A DNA stretch of 64,000 bases from Muribaculaceae bacterium. Lineage in GTDB: Bacteria > Bacteroidota > Bacteroidia > Bacteroidales > Muribaculaceae. A program made the translations under genes and the position numbers. The stretch spans positions 1 through 64,000 of the forward strand of contig JAMPAX010000006.1 of assembly GCA_023667015.1 (NCBI GenBank), given 5' to 3'. The notes under the pieces were generated by a model. It saw only the letters and a list, made by a program, of their open reading frames with translations, did not search any database and was not told the origin of the DNA. This document shows, piece after piece, positions 49,386 to 57,888 of this stretch (position 1 is its first letter; each line of letters opens with the position of its first letter).

Positions 49386-49432
49386 AAAACCTTGAGCGTG
49401 GAGTCTGCGAGACTTCGCGCCAAGGTTTTTTT
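49386..49432 (+). terminator. Intrinsic terminator between gcvH and gcvPA
   Basis: The outer arms AAAACCTTG (49386-49394) and CAAGGTTTT (49421-49429) enclose a second stem AGTCT/AGACT; a run of seven T's follows (49426-49432). It lies 24 nt before the gcvPA ATG. Confidence 0.7.
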
Positions 49433-49455
49433 GACAAAACATCGTCTCTAATACA

Positions 49456-50778
49456 ATGAGCAATAAATTTATGCCCCACACTGAGGAAGACATCCAAAAG
49501 ATGCTTCAGAAAATCGGTGTGGCCTCAATCGATGACCTCTACAGCGACGTTCCTTCTGAGGTCATTTTCAGCCGTGAATATGACATTCCATCGGCTATGT
49601 CTGAAATCGAACTCCGCAAACATTTTCAGGAACTTGGCAAGAAAAACCGCCAGCTGACAATCTTCGCCGGTGGGGGTGCCTATGACCACTATTGCCCCTC
49701 CGCTGTAGCTCATCTGCTGCAACGTAGCGAGTTCTATACCGCGTATACTCCTTATCAGCCCGAGATTTCACAGGGTACTTTGCAGTACATCTTCGAATAT
49801 CAGAGTATGATTTCTGAGCTCACCGGCATGGAGTCTACCAACGCCTCTATGTATGACGGAGCTACTGCTACTGCTGAATCCATGTTCATGATGGTTGGGA
49901 GTGCCAGAAAGAAAAACCGTGTGCTTCTATCGGCCACTCTTCCCGAGCGTGTCATCAACGTAGTCAAGACCTACGCTGATTTCCACGGTGTAGACGTGAC
50001 ATTAGTAGCAGAGAAAGAGGGTGTCACCGATCGCGCCGATATCACGGCAGAGCTCTCTAAGGGTGATGTTGCCGGTGTTATCGTGGCTCAACCTAATAAA
50101 TATGGTGTTATCGAAGACTTCAGTGGTCTCGCTGATGAAATTCATGCTTCTAAAGGCTTCTTGACAATCAATGCTGACCCCTCCACACTCGCAGTGCTCC
50201 GCACACCCGCTGAGTGGGGTGCCGACATTGCTTGCGGCGATGGCCAGACATTGGGTATGCCCCTGCAGTTTGGTGGTCCCTACTTAGGATACATCTCCTG
50301 CGAGAAGGGAATGCTCAGAAAGATGCCGGGACGTGTGGTAGGTGCTACTACTGATGCTGATGGCAAACGTGCATTCGTGCTGACCCTCCAGGCTCGCGAA
50401 CAGCACATCCGTCGCCAGAAAGCTACTTCCAACATCTGCTCCAACCAGAGCCTTATGGCTCTCTATGCTACCATCTACGTAGCTCTGATGGGTCCCGAAG
50501 GTCTTCGCGAGGTCAACAAACTCAGCTGTGATGGGGCACACTACCTTTATGGCAAGCTCGTCGAAAGCGGCAAGTTCACTCCCGCCTTCGACAAGCCCTT
50601 CCTAAAGGAATTCACCCTCAAGACCACTCTCGATATCGATAAGCTCAACGACAAACTGCTGAGCCACGACATTATGGGCCCGCTGAAAGCCGGAGACGGC
50701 CTTGTGACATTCGCTGTCACCGAACGCCGTACTAAAGAAGAAATCGACAAACTTGTAGCTTTAATAACTGAGGACTGA
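49456..50778 (+). CDS. gcvPA: Glycine dehydrogenase (decarboxylating) subunit 1
   Basis: This is the N-terminal half of the P protein in its split, two-gene form. It decarboxylates glycine together with subunit 2 and loads the lipoyl arm of GcvH. The 440-residue chain has FAGGGAYDHYCPSAV, the FEYQSMISELTGM segment and QAREQHIRRQKATSNICSNQ. It lacks the PLP lysine, which is on subunit 2. The gcvPB gene starts 20 nt later. Confidence 0.94.
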   Translation: MSNKFMPHTEEDIQKMLQKIGVASIDDLYSDVPSEVIFSREYDIPSAMSEIELRKHFQELGKKNRQLTIFAGGGAYDHYCPSAVAHLLQRSEFYTAYTPYQPEISQGTLQYIFEYQSMISELTGMESTNASMYDGATATAESMFMMVGSARKKNRVLLSATLPERVINVVKTYADFHGVDVTLVAEKEGVTDRADITAELSKGDVAGVIVAQPNKYGVIEDFSGLADEIHASKGFLTINADPSTLAVLRTPAEWGADIACGDGQTLGMPLQFGGPYLGYISCEKGMLRKMPGRVVGATTDADGKRAFVLTLQAREQHIRRQKATSNICSNQSLMALYATIYVALMGPEGLREVNKLSCDGAHYLYGKLVESGKFTPAFDKPFLKEFTLKTTLDIDKLNDKLLSHDIMGPLKAGDGLVTFAVTERRTKEEIDKLVALITED

Positions 50779-50798
50779 TCTCCTATACATCAACAGAT

Positions 50799-52262
50799 AT
50801 GAAATATTACGATAAACTCATATTCGAGCTTTCACGTCCCGGAAGAAAAGGCTATGAACTCCCGGCCGACAAATATGGCGTAGATGGCTCAAAAGAAATA
50901 CCCTCCGACCTCATGCGTAGCAAGCCGCTGGAACTTCCGGAGGTCAGCGAACTCGACGTAGTACGCCACTACACTAATCTGTCGAACAAGAACTTCGGTG
51001 TAGACACCGGCTTCTATCCCCTCGGCAGCTGCACCATGAAATACAATCCGAAAATCTCGGAAGAACTCGCTGCCTCTGCTGATTTCGCCGGTCTGCACCC
51101 CCTGCAGCACCCCGACACCGCTCAAGGTGCTCTCGAGCTCTATTACAATCTGCAGAACGATCTGGCGGAACTCGCCGGTCTCTCTGAGTTTACTCTCAAC
51201 CCCTACGCAGGTGCTCATGGTGAGCTGACAGGTCTGATGGTAATGCGTCAGTACCACCGAAACCGCGGCGACAACAAGCGCACAAAAGTTATCGTGCCCG
51301 ACTCAGCCCACGGCACTAACCCTGCCTCCGCTATGGTAGCAGGTCTGGAAGTAGTAGAGGTTAAATCCAAACCCAACGGATCTATCGACGTTGAAGACCT
51401 CAAGCCACTTCTTGACGACACCATCGCCGGCATCATGATGACAAACCCCAACACTCTGGGTATGTTTGAGACTGAAATCATGGAGATTGCCAAGCTAGTT
51501 CACGAGGCAGGCGGTCTGCTCTACTATGATGGTGCCAATCTCAACCCGCTGCTTGGCAAGGTACGTCCGGGCGACATGGGCTTCGATATCATGCATATAA
51601 ATCTTCATAAGACATTCTCCACACCTCACGGTGGCGGTGGCCCCGGCTCCGGCCCTGTAGGCGTTCGCAAAGGTCTGGAGAAGTTCCTTCCCAATCCTCA
51701 GGTGAAGAAGTCGGAAGATGGCAAGTTCTATGTACAGTTTGACAAAGACTCCTTAGGCAGCATCTCCACATTCTTCGGCAACTTTGGTGTCATGATGAAA
51801 GCTTATGCTTACATCCTGACTCTCGGTAAGGAAAATATCAAGAATGTGGGTCCCTTGGCTACCCTGAATGCCAACTACATCAAGGAGAGCCTTAAGGACG
51901 ACTATCTGCTCCCCATCCAGGGTGTCTGCAAACATGAGTTTGTATTCGATGGCCTGAAAGACAAGAGCACCGGCGTCACTACTCTCAACGTAGCTAAGCG
52001 CCTGTTGGACTATGGCTTCCACGCTCCTACAATCTACTTCCCGCTTCTCTTCCATGAGTCTATGATGATTGAGCCTACTGAGACAGAAAGCCTCGAGACT
52101 CTCGACGAATTCATCGAAGTGATGCACAAGGTAGCCAAGGAGGCTCGCGAGACTCCTGATGATGTGAAGAACGCACCGCTGACTACTCTGGTACGCAAGC
52201 TGGATGAGACTACAGCTGCCAAGAATCCTGTGCTCACCTATAAGGCAATGCAAGGGAAATGA
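50799..52262 (+). CDS. gcvPB: Glycine dehydrogenase (decarboxylating) subunit 2
   Basis: This is the C-terminal, PLP-binding half of glycine decarboxylase. The cofactor lysine is in HINLHKTFSTPHGGGGPG, near residue 271. GSCTMKYNP and PYAGAHGELTGLM are typical. The 487 residues are normal. Its stop overlaps the lpdA start by 4 nt (ATGA), so the P and L proteins are coupled. Confidence 0.95.
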   Translation: MKYYDKLIFELSRPGRKGYELPADKYGVDGSKEIPSDLMRSKPLELPEVSELDVVRHYTNLSNKNFGVDTGFYPLGSCTMKYNPKISEELAASADFAGLHPLQHPDTAQGALELYYNLQNDLAELAGLSEFTLNPYAGAHGELTGLMVMRQYHRNRGDNKRTKVIVPDSAHGTNPASAMVAGLEVVEVKSKPNGSIDVEDLKPLLDDTIAGIMMTNPNTLGMFETEIMEIAKLVHEAGGLLYYDGANLNPLLGKVRPGDMGFDIMHINLHKTFSTPHGGGGPGSGPVGVRKGLEKFLPNPQVKKSEDGKFYVQFDKDSLGSISTFFGNFGVMMKAYAYILTLGKENIKNVGPLATLNANYIKESLKDDYLLPIQGVCKHEFVFDGLKDKSTGVTTLNVAKRLLDYGFHAPTIYFPLLFHESMMIEPTETESLETLDEFIEVMHKVAKEARETPDDVKNAPLTTLVRKLDETTAAKNPVLTYKAMQGK

Positions 52263-53608
52263 GCCATAGTGATATCATAATTATCGGAGCAGGCCCCGGT
52301 GGCTACGAGTGTGCACTCGATGCCGCCAAGCGTGGCCTCTCCGTCACCCTCTTTAATGGTGACCGCCTCGGCGGCACCTGCCTCAACGAGGGTTGCATAC
52401 CTACCAAGTGTCTATGTCGCAATGCTGAGGTCATCTCTACCTTTAAGAATGGTGATGAATTCGGTATCGATGAATTCACATTCAGCGTAGACTATAAGAA
52501 AATACTTGAGCGCAAGAATGGGGTTACCGACAAATTGCGCGAGGGTATCGCCGCGATGCTGAAGAGTGCCAAGGTCAACGTTGTCGATGCCCGCGCTTCC
52601 TTTAAGGATGCCAAGACAGTGGAAGCTAATGGCGAGGAGTACACCGCCGACAATATCATTATTGCAACCGGCAGTACCTCCCGATCCCTTCCCATCCCCG
52701 GCCATGACCTCGATTGCGTCATGGATTCTACCGACATACTCTCTATTGACTATGTTCCCGAATCGCTGACTATCATCGGTGGAGGCGTTATCGGTATGGA
52801 GTTTGCATCCATCTTCAGCCAGCTTGGCTCGAGAGTGACAGTCATTGAGTTTATGAAGCAGATACTGCCACCTTTTGACTCCGATATTGCCAAGCGACTG
52901 AAGCAGGCATTGTCGAAGAAAGGTGTGGAGATTATCACCTCTGCAGCTGCCAAGACAATCGAGAAGAAAGCAGAGGGAGAAATCATAGTGACCTATGAAT
53001 GCAAAGGAAAAGAAGCAAGCGTAGTATCTACCGATCTGCTGATGGCCGTAGGGCGTGCTCCGCGTATTGATGGTCTGAACTTAGAGGCCACCGGCGTAGA
53101 ATACTCCCCGAGAGGTATAGTTGTTGACGACAACATGCGCACTAACGTCCCCGGCATTTATGCTATCGGAGACGTCAATGCTCGCATGATGCTGGCCCAC
53201 GTTGCTACCTTCCAGGGATTCCGCGCTCTGAATGCCATTCAGGGTAAAGAAGACCGTATTCGCTTCGACCTTGTGCCCTCAGCAGTATTCACCGTTCCCG
53301 AATGCGGTATGGTAGGTCTGACTGAAGAGCAGTGCAAAGCTCAGGGTATCGAGATAGAGAAGGGGCAGAGCTTCTTCCGTGCCAACGGCAAATCGTTGGC
53401 TCTTGGAGAGCCCGACGGACTTGTGAAGTTACTCTTCCGAAAGGACAACGGACTGCTGGTAGGAGCTCACATCATGGGCGTAGAAGCAGCCGATCTGACA
53501 CAGCAGTGTGCTGATATGATGAACTATGGTGCCACTCGCGAAAGCATGCGCCAGATAATCTTCAGCCACCCCTCCGTCAGCGAAGTAATCATGGCCGCCC
53601 TCCATTAA
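52259..53608 (+). CDS. lpdA: Dihydrolipoyl dehydrogenase (L protein)
   Basis: This FAD enzyme reoxidises dihydrolipoyl GcvH with NAD+. It has the FAD loop GAGPGGYECALDAAKRG, the redox disulfide in GGTCLNEGCIPTKC, the NAD loop GGGVIGMEFASIFSQLG, and the C-terminal His-Glu dyad in FSHPSVSEVI. The 449 residues are normal. Placement after gcvPB suggests a dedicated L protein for glycine cleavage, though it may also serve 2-oxoacid dehydrogenases. Confidence 0.95.
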   Translation: MSHSDIIIIGAGPGGYECALDAAKRGLSVTLFNGDRLGGTCLNEGCIPTKCLCRNAEVISTFKNGDEFGIDEFTFSVDYKKILERKNGVTDKLREGIAAMLKSAKVNVVDARASFKDAKTVEANGEEYTADNIIIATGSTSRSLPIPGHDLDCVMDSTDILSIDYVPESLTIIGGGVIGMEFASIFSQLGSRVTVIEFMKQILPPFDSDIAKRLKQALSKKGVEIITSAAAKTIEKKAEGEIIVTYECKGKEASVVSTDLLMAVGRAPRIDGLNLEATGVEYSPRGIVVDDNMRTNVPGIYAIGDVNARMMLAHVATFQGFRALNAIQGKEDRIRFDLVPSAVFTVPECGMVGLTEEQCKAQGIEIEKGQSFFRANGKSLALGEPDGLVKLLFRKDNGLLVGAHIMGVEAADLTQQCADMMNYGATRESMRQIIFSHPSVSEVIMAALH

Positions 53609-53636
53609 GAGTCCAGCTCATAAAAAATTCCCCCAA

Positions 53637-53681
53637 GAATAAATAAAGGCGATGCCCCAACGGCATCGCCTCTATTTATTC
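53637..53681. terminator. Bidirectional terminator between lpdA and the WG-repeat gene
   Basis: AGGCGATGCC (53647-53656) pairs with GGCATCGCCT (53662-53671), extended past one mismatch by GAATAAATA/TATTTATTC. It is strong and lies between convergent genes. Confidence 0.75.
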
Positions 53682-53697
53682 TATCAACTATAAACTA
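53681..53697. repeat. Heptamer repeats overlapping the WG-repeat gene stop
   Basis: CTATCAA and CTATAAA are followed by CTA, which on the minus strand is the TAG stop of the WG-repeat gene. This is the same arrangement as at the aroE stop (59971-60015). Confidence 0.5.
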
Positions 53698-55518
53698 AAT
53701 ATCTCCTTCTACCTCTTCAGAATCATTCCAGGAGAGATCCTCCTTATTGCCGTAGAAGGGGTAGAGTTCACGATCAGAAGAGGAGAGATTACCCCACTTT
53801 ACAGTTACATTGTGCGGCTCAAGGCTTATCAGCGCATACTTACCGTTGTTAAGGCGATAGAGAGCAGCTGCTCCATTACTATCTTCGAGTGTACCCATCT
53901 TTGCAAACTTGGCACACAGCTCCTTGAAGAGCGGTTTCAGCTTACCGCGAAGCTTGCCATAGTTGTCAAACTGCAACTGGAAATACTTCGGATTGGTAGT
54001 AGTGAAGGTATGGCCTGTTGGAATCTGATTGGTATGGTAATAATATGTCCAGCCAATCCAGAAGTCAATGACCTGCTCAGTGCGATAGTTCTGATGACTA
54101 AGTTTCTCAGGGAATTTGATAGTTTGAGAAACATTGACACCCTCCACACGCTTATAGACATATAGCTCATCGGTGTAGGAAAAGTCAGAAGCCTTCGGTT
54201 TGTTGGTAGCTGAGTAAGAATCCGATTGATATTCAATAGCCTTCCGGACACTAGAATTGAAAGTCAGAGGGCCCATAGTATCGGCCGTAAAACCGATTTT
54301 GCCAACAAGTGCTTTCAGATTGACCTTGTCAGACTCGACATTAAAGTCGCCCATGCTGTAGACGACGGCATTAGACATATCAGGGATATTCTTAAGGAAT
54401 TCACCCTTCTTATTGATTATGGAGAACACTTCATCATCGTTTTGTACGAGGAAAGATCCTTCGGGAAGAGAGAAGACTGTGCGGAATTTATCCTTCGATA
54501 CGGCCTTGCCATCCGGACCTATGATAGCATATTGCATTTCGCCACCTTCTCCCTCGCCATTTCCTTCACCTACGGAATTGTCCTGCTTACCGACGATCAT
54601 CGTGCCATCGGCTTTGAGTTCTACGATATCATACTTCGGAGCGAGGAGCTTCTTACCATCGAAAGCGTTGACACCCCAATGTTCACCATCGTAGTATGTA
54701 TAAGCAACCTTGTTGATATCTCCAATAATCCTATACTTATTATTAGGCTTCACAACTTCCTTGCCGGTGACGTCGATTATTCCCCATTTGTATGGAGCAT
54801 CCTCATTGCCACTCTCTACGGCCACTGACAAATAATCTCCCGAAAACTGATCCGAAACCATCGAATACTTGGAACGGGAGAGTTTCAACAACTCCTCACC
54901 CTTGTAGTTATATACGTAATAACTTCCGGCAATAGTGTCAGAGTATAGAGACTTCAGGCCAATAGAATCGATGGAAACCACCTTTCCGTCATGAGGTTCG
55001 AAGACCTGCCCCATTACCGGCTTGATAATCGGATTACCCTTAATGTCGGCAAGGCCCTGCTTCTCATTGACAGTGAATGTGAAAAGGTCATCGTTGAAAT
55101 TCATACACTGGTCAGGAGTGTAGGATCCGATTTTAGAGAGGTCGGCCGTCACCTCACCCTTAGTATTGATGACTGAGACATTTTCGTCGCGCTTAGCCAC
55201 GAGCGCATGACCATTCTTAAAGATTGTAGCATAGCGATACTCGCCATCAAGCTTTTCAGCTTTATCGCCATCAATATGATACATCTCCCAATAACCCTTA
55301 TGGTTTCGTGCCCAGAAGACGCCATCGGTGGCAACAGTAGGCATATTGTCGAAATGGACACCGGACAGGATCCTTCCCTCCGGGGAAATCATCTGCCACT
55401 CATCTCCCTCAGGCTCCTGAAAAGGGAAATACTCAATCTTCACCTCCGAAGAGCGGGAGCAAGAGCAGAGCAGAGCAAAGCTCGCCAAGGCAGAGTAAAG
55501 AAGTACGGATTTTTTCAT
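53695..55518 (-). CDS. WG-repeat lipoprotein
   Basis: The protein is 607 residues from ATG 55518 (MKKSVLLYSALASFALLCSCS), with a lipoprotein-type signal peptide; the lipidated residue would be the second Cys (LCSC), an atypical lipobox. The body consists of many imperfect WG-type repeats built from short strands with Gly and aromatic residues, e.g. KWGIIDVTGKEVV, HWGVNAFDGKKLL and KGYWEMYHIDG. Such proteins form extracytoplasmic beta structures and rarely have known functions. The C-terminal third is not repeat-like. A -7 promoter box lies 31 nt upstream, and the gene seems to be transcribed alone. Confidence 0.75.
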   Translation of the reverse strand: MKKSVLLYSALASFALLCSCSRSSEVKIEYFPFQEPEGDEWQMISPEGRILSGVHFDNMPTVATDGVFWARNHKGYWEMYHIDGDKAEKLDGEYRYATIFKNGHALVAKRDENVSVINTKGEVTADLSKIGSYTPDQCMNFNDDLFTFTVNEKQGLADIKGNPIIKPVMGQVFEPHDGKVVSIDSIGLKSLYSDTIAGSYYVYNYKGEELLKLSRSKYSMVSDQFSGDYLSVAVESGNEDAPYKWGIIDVTGKEVVKPNNKYRIIGDINKVAYTYYDGEHWGVNAFDGKKLLAPKYDIVELKADGTMIVGKQDNSVGEGNGEGEGGEMQYAIIGPDGKAVSKDKFRTVFSLPEGSFLVQNDDEVFSIINKKGEFLKNIPDMSNAVVYSMGDFNVESDKVNLKALVGKIGFTADTMGPLTFNSSVRKAIEYQSDSYSATNKPKASDFSYTDELYVYKRVEGVNVSQTIKFPEKLSHQNYRTEQVIDFWIGWTYYYHTNQIPTGHTFTTTNPKYFQLQFDNYGKLRGKLKPLFKELCAKFAKMGTLEDSNGAAALYRLNNGKYALISLEPHNVTVKWGNLSSSDRELYPFYGNKEDLSWNDSEEVEGDI

Positions 55519-55548
55519 AAAAATAAAATTATGCAAGTCTACATGATG

Positions 55549-55556
55549 CAAAAATA
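55549..55556 (-). promoter_or_regulatory. -7 box upstream of the WG-repeat gene
   Basis: On the minus strand TATTTTTG (55556-55549) fits TAnnTTTG. No -33 box is evident at 20 bp. Confidence 0.4.
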
Positions 55557-55648
55557 GCAAAAAAAACTATATTCCCATAGTGAGATAGCAAGAAATTTTG
55601 AATATTTTTAAAAGATTATAAAGATTATAAATCTTATGAATCTCATAA

Positions 55649-55937
55649 AAAGAGACAATCATTGATGATAAAATTACTGAGCCTAAACCATTACCAAGAG
55701 CACTTAGAAATGGGGAATATACGGTATATATTAAAGAAGAAAATAAAACCCTCACAAATACCGTTAATCAGTCATTATTAGCATATATTCAACAAGACTC
55801 AGAGGGGTTCAAGACATTTCTGCAGATCTTGAAAAGTTCATGGAGTGTACGCAACACTTGAAGAGGTAAAAGAAAAAGCCAAACAGTATATAACCACCCA
55901 TTTTGCATCACTCGGAATTATGCCCCCTTTTTGCTGA
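55649..55937 (+). pseudogene. Possible frameshifted gene remnant
   Basis: One frame is open from 55649 to the stop at 55861 with protein-like composition (e.g. RNGEYTVYIKEENKTL, LLAYIQQDSEGFKTFLQ). A second frame from about 55833 to 55937 continues with HGVYATLEEVKEKAKQYI. Neither has a clear start. The simplest reading is the tail of one gene with a frameshift near 55830. I cannot name the family. The terminal-inverted-repeat element copy B begins 12 nt after its last stop. Confidence 0.35.
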
Positions 55938-55948
55938 ATAAGCAATAT

Positions 55949-56110
55949 TAAGTAGCTGTTCAATTTAAATTCAAACTTTCTGCTTGTTCTTTTTTGGACA
56001 TTTTCTCCCCTCTCATTAGTCATAATGCCCGCATTTTTCCTTCTTCAAGTGAAAAAACTGTCACAAAATAACCGCGCATAAAGTTCAGATTTAAATCGAC
56101 GAACTACTTA
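55949..56110 (-). repeat. Terminal-inverted-repeat element, copy B (162 bp)
   Basis: This is the reverse complement of copy A along its whole length, with about 85% identity by eye. On the plus strand it begins TAAGTAGCTGTTCAATTTAA and ends in CGACGAACTACTTA. The interior keeps the GCGCGGTTATTTT, GCATTATGAC and GAGAGGGGAGAAAATG blocks in the same order as copy A. Confidence 0.75.
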
Positions 56111-56371
56111 ATAATTGTAACCTTTAACATTGCATATTGATTACTATATTACTACAAATATGCAAATTAACATCATAATAATTTAATCCAATAATATTTA
56201 TTATTTTATTGGTTTATTTTAATATTGTTTTACTATTAGTTTATTATATTATTATTTTATTTTATTATTTAATTGTTTTGTTATTTTATTTTCGAAATTG
56301 ATTTCTTTTCATAGAACTACCGGTCAAAACATATTGAGAGGGGATGTCGCTTTTGAAACAACACGTTGCCC
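56111..56371. other. Very AT-rich intergenic stretch
   Basis: The stretch is almost entirely A and T, with reiterated TTATTTTATT-type sequence. It carries no reading frame, tRNA or hairpin I can support. It follows repeat copy B and precedes the 3' end of the minus-strand hydrolase gene. Confidence 0.6.
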
Positions 56372-57010
56372 CTATAGATAGGGGTTGGCGATTCGCTCTT
56401 GGCCGATGGTGGTGGGGTTGCCGTGTCCGGGATAGACTACTGTAGAGTCGGGGAGGGCCATTAGCTTCTTCCGAATGCCGTCTATCAACTGATGATAGTC
56501 ACCCCCCGGAAGATCGGTTCTCCCTATGCTTCCCTCGAAAAGAGCATCACCGCTAATTAAGAATCCATCCTCCTTATCATAGAGAGCCAAACCTCCGGGA
56601 GAATGTCCCGGCACCGCTATTACATGCAGCTCACCATTGCCTACCTTTATGACGTCACCATCTTTTAGGGGACGGGAAATTTCCACAGTATCAGAAATCG
56701 GAGGAAGACCAAATTGCCGAGCCTGGTCATTTAGCCTTTTGCCGAGAAACTCATCAGCGGGACTTGCCATCACCGGAGCTTGATATTCGTCAATAATGAA
56801 TCTATTGCCCATTACGTGGTCGATATGCAGGTGGGTATTAACAATACCGATAACCTTCAATTTATTTCGCTCTACAAAATCTGAAAGAGCCTGATCTTCG
56901 ACATGGTCCATCATCCCCGGATCTACCACAACACATTCTCTCAAGGCTTCATCATATACCACATACGAATTAATACCGAAGAGAGTGAAATTAAATATTG
57001 CAATTTTCAT
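56372..57010 (-). CDS. Metallo-beta-lactamase fold hydrolase (glyoxalase II-like)
   Basis: The 212-residue cytoplasmic protein has the zinc-binding HxHxDH motif as THLHIDHVMG, a third His in VPGHSPGGLALYD, the bridging Asp in ISGDALFEGSIGR, and a final His in VYPGHGNPT. This subgroup includes glyoxalase II-type thioesterases and related hydrolases. The C-terminal substrate-binding part of true GloB is short, so the substrate is not assigned. It is followed by the divergent-length AT-rich spacer and lies downstream of rsmG on the same strand. Confidence 0.85.
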   Translation of the reverse strand: MKIAIFNFTLFGINSYVVYDEALRECVVVDPGMMDHVEDQALSDFVERNKLKVIGIVNTHLHIDHVMGNRFIIDEYQAPVMASPADEFLGKRLNDQARQFGLPPISDTVEISRPLKDGDVIKVGNGELHVIAVPGHSPGGLALYDKEDGFLISGDALFEGSIGRTDLPGGDYHQLIDGIRKKLMALPDSTVVYPGHGNPTTIGQERIANPYL

Positions 57011-57097
57011 AATTTTTTAAAATCACTTTTCTGTATATTTTCTAATGCCAATCCTTATATAAAACAAACAAAATAATCGGTATGTTTTCACAAATAA

Positions 57098-57721
57098 CTA
57101 CATGGGAGTGTAGACAATTTTTTTGGTGGCAAAAAACGGTTCATCAAACCAGCAGGAGATATCAAAAATTTCCGACACCGATTTATATTTTCCGAGTTCA
57201 GCCTGCACATTGCCACCCTTAAGAGTAATGACCCCATTAGGTATAGCATTTCGATTCTCATGCGATATATTTTTTCTGGTCAGAGAAATGATATCAGATT
57301 GACCCATCACCGCACGACTAACGACGAAATCAAACTTCTCATGACACTCGCCGATGTCACCATGCTGGAACGACACATTCTTAAGACCGATTTTGAGCGC
57401 CACGTCGATCGCAACACGGAGCTTCTTGGCAATGCGGTCCACGAGATGAAAACTCACCTCCGGGAATAGCACAGCTAAGGGGATAGCCGGAAAGCCACCG
57501 CCGGTGCCAAGATCGAGTATTGAAGAGCCGGGCACAAACTCTATAAACTTCGCGATAGAGAGGGAATGAAGGATATGATTAATCTCAAGGTTCTGAATAT
57601 CCTTTCGGGAGATGACATTTATTTTGGTATTCCAGTCAGGATAAAGAGTCATCATCGACTCGAACTGCGAAACCTGAAGCTCAGAGAGATTCGTGAAATA
57701 TTTGAGGATATGCTGAATCAT
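57098..57721 (-). CDS. rsmG: 16S rRNA (guanine527-N7)-methyltransferase
   Basis: RsmG methylates G527 of 16S rRNA using S-adenosylmethionine; loss gives low-level streptomycin resistance in several bacteria. The SAM-binding motif is ILDLGTGGGFPAIPLAV, followed by LVDRIAKKLRV and the FDFVVSRAV motif. The 207 residues are typical. An unusual run of AATTTAT heptamers lies immediately before its start. Confidence 0.92.
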   Translation of the reverse strand: MIQHILKYFTNLSELQVSQFESMMTLYPDWNTKINVISRKDIQNLEINHILHSLSIAKFIEFVPGSSILDLGTGGGFPAIPLAVLFPEVSFHLVDRIAKKLRVAIDVALKIGLKNVSFQHGDIGECHEKFDFVVSRAVMGQSDIISLTRKNISHENRNAIPNGVITLKGGNVQAELGKYKSVSEIFDISCWFDEPFFATKKIVYTPM

Positions 57722-57727
57722 TTAAAC

Positions 57728-57768
57728 AATTTATAATTTATAATTTATAATTTATAATTTATAATTTA
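57728..57768. repeat. AATTTAT heptamer tract upstream of rsmG
   Basis: Five tandem copies of AATTTAT and a sixth ending in C span 57728-57769. A degenerate end of the terminal-inverted-repeat element (TAAGCAGCTATTCAAT, 57771-57786, 14 of 16 matches) follows directly. Confidence 0.6.
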
Positions 57769-57888
57769 CTTAAGCAGCTATTCAATAATATTTATTGTTT
57801 ATTTATTAATAACACCCATTTCTTATTTATTAATAACATTTATTTTTATATTATCTCTCATAATTTATTATTATTTTACCTTATTGTT

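Noticed and set aside
55838-56023. A 61-codon minus-strand frame crossing repeat copy B
   Set aside because: The part inside the repeat is frameshifted relative to copy A by an indel, so the coding potential is not conserved between copies.
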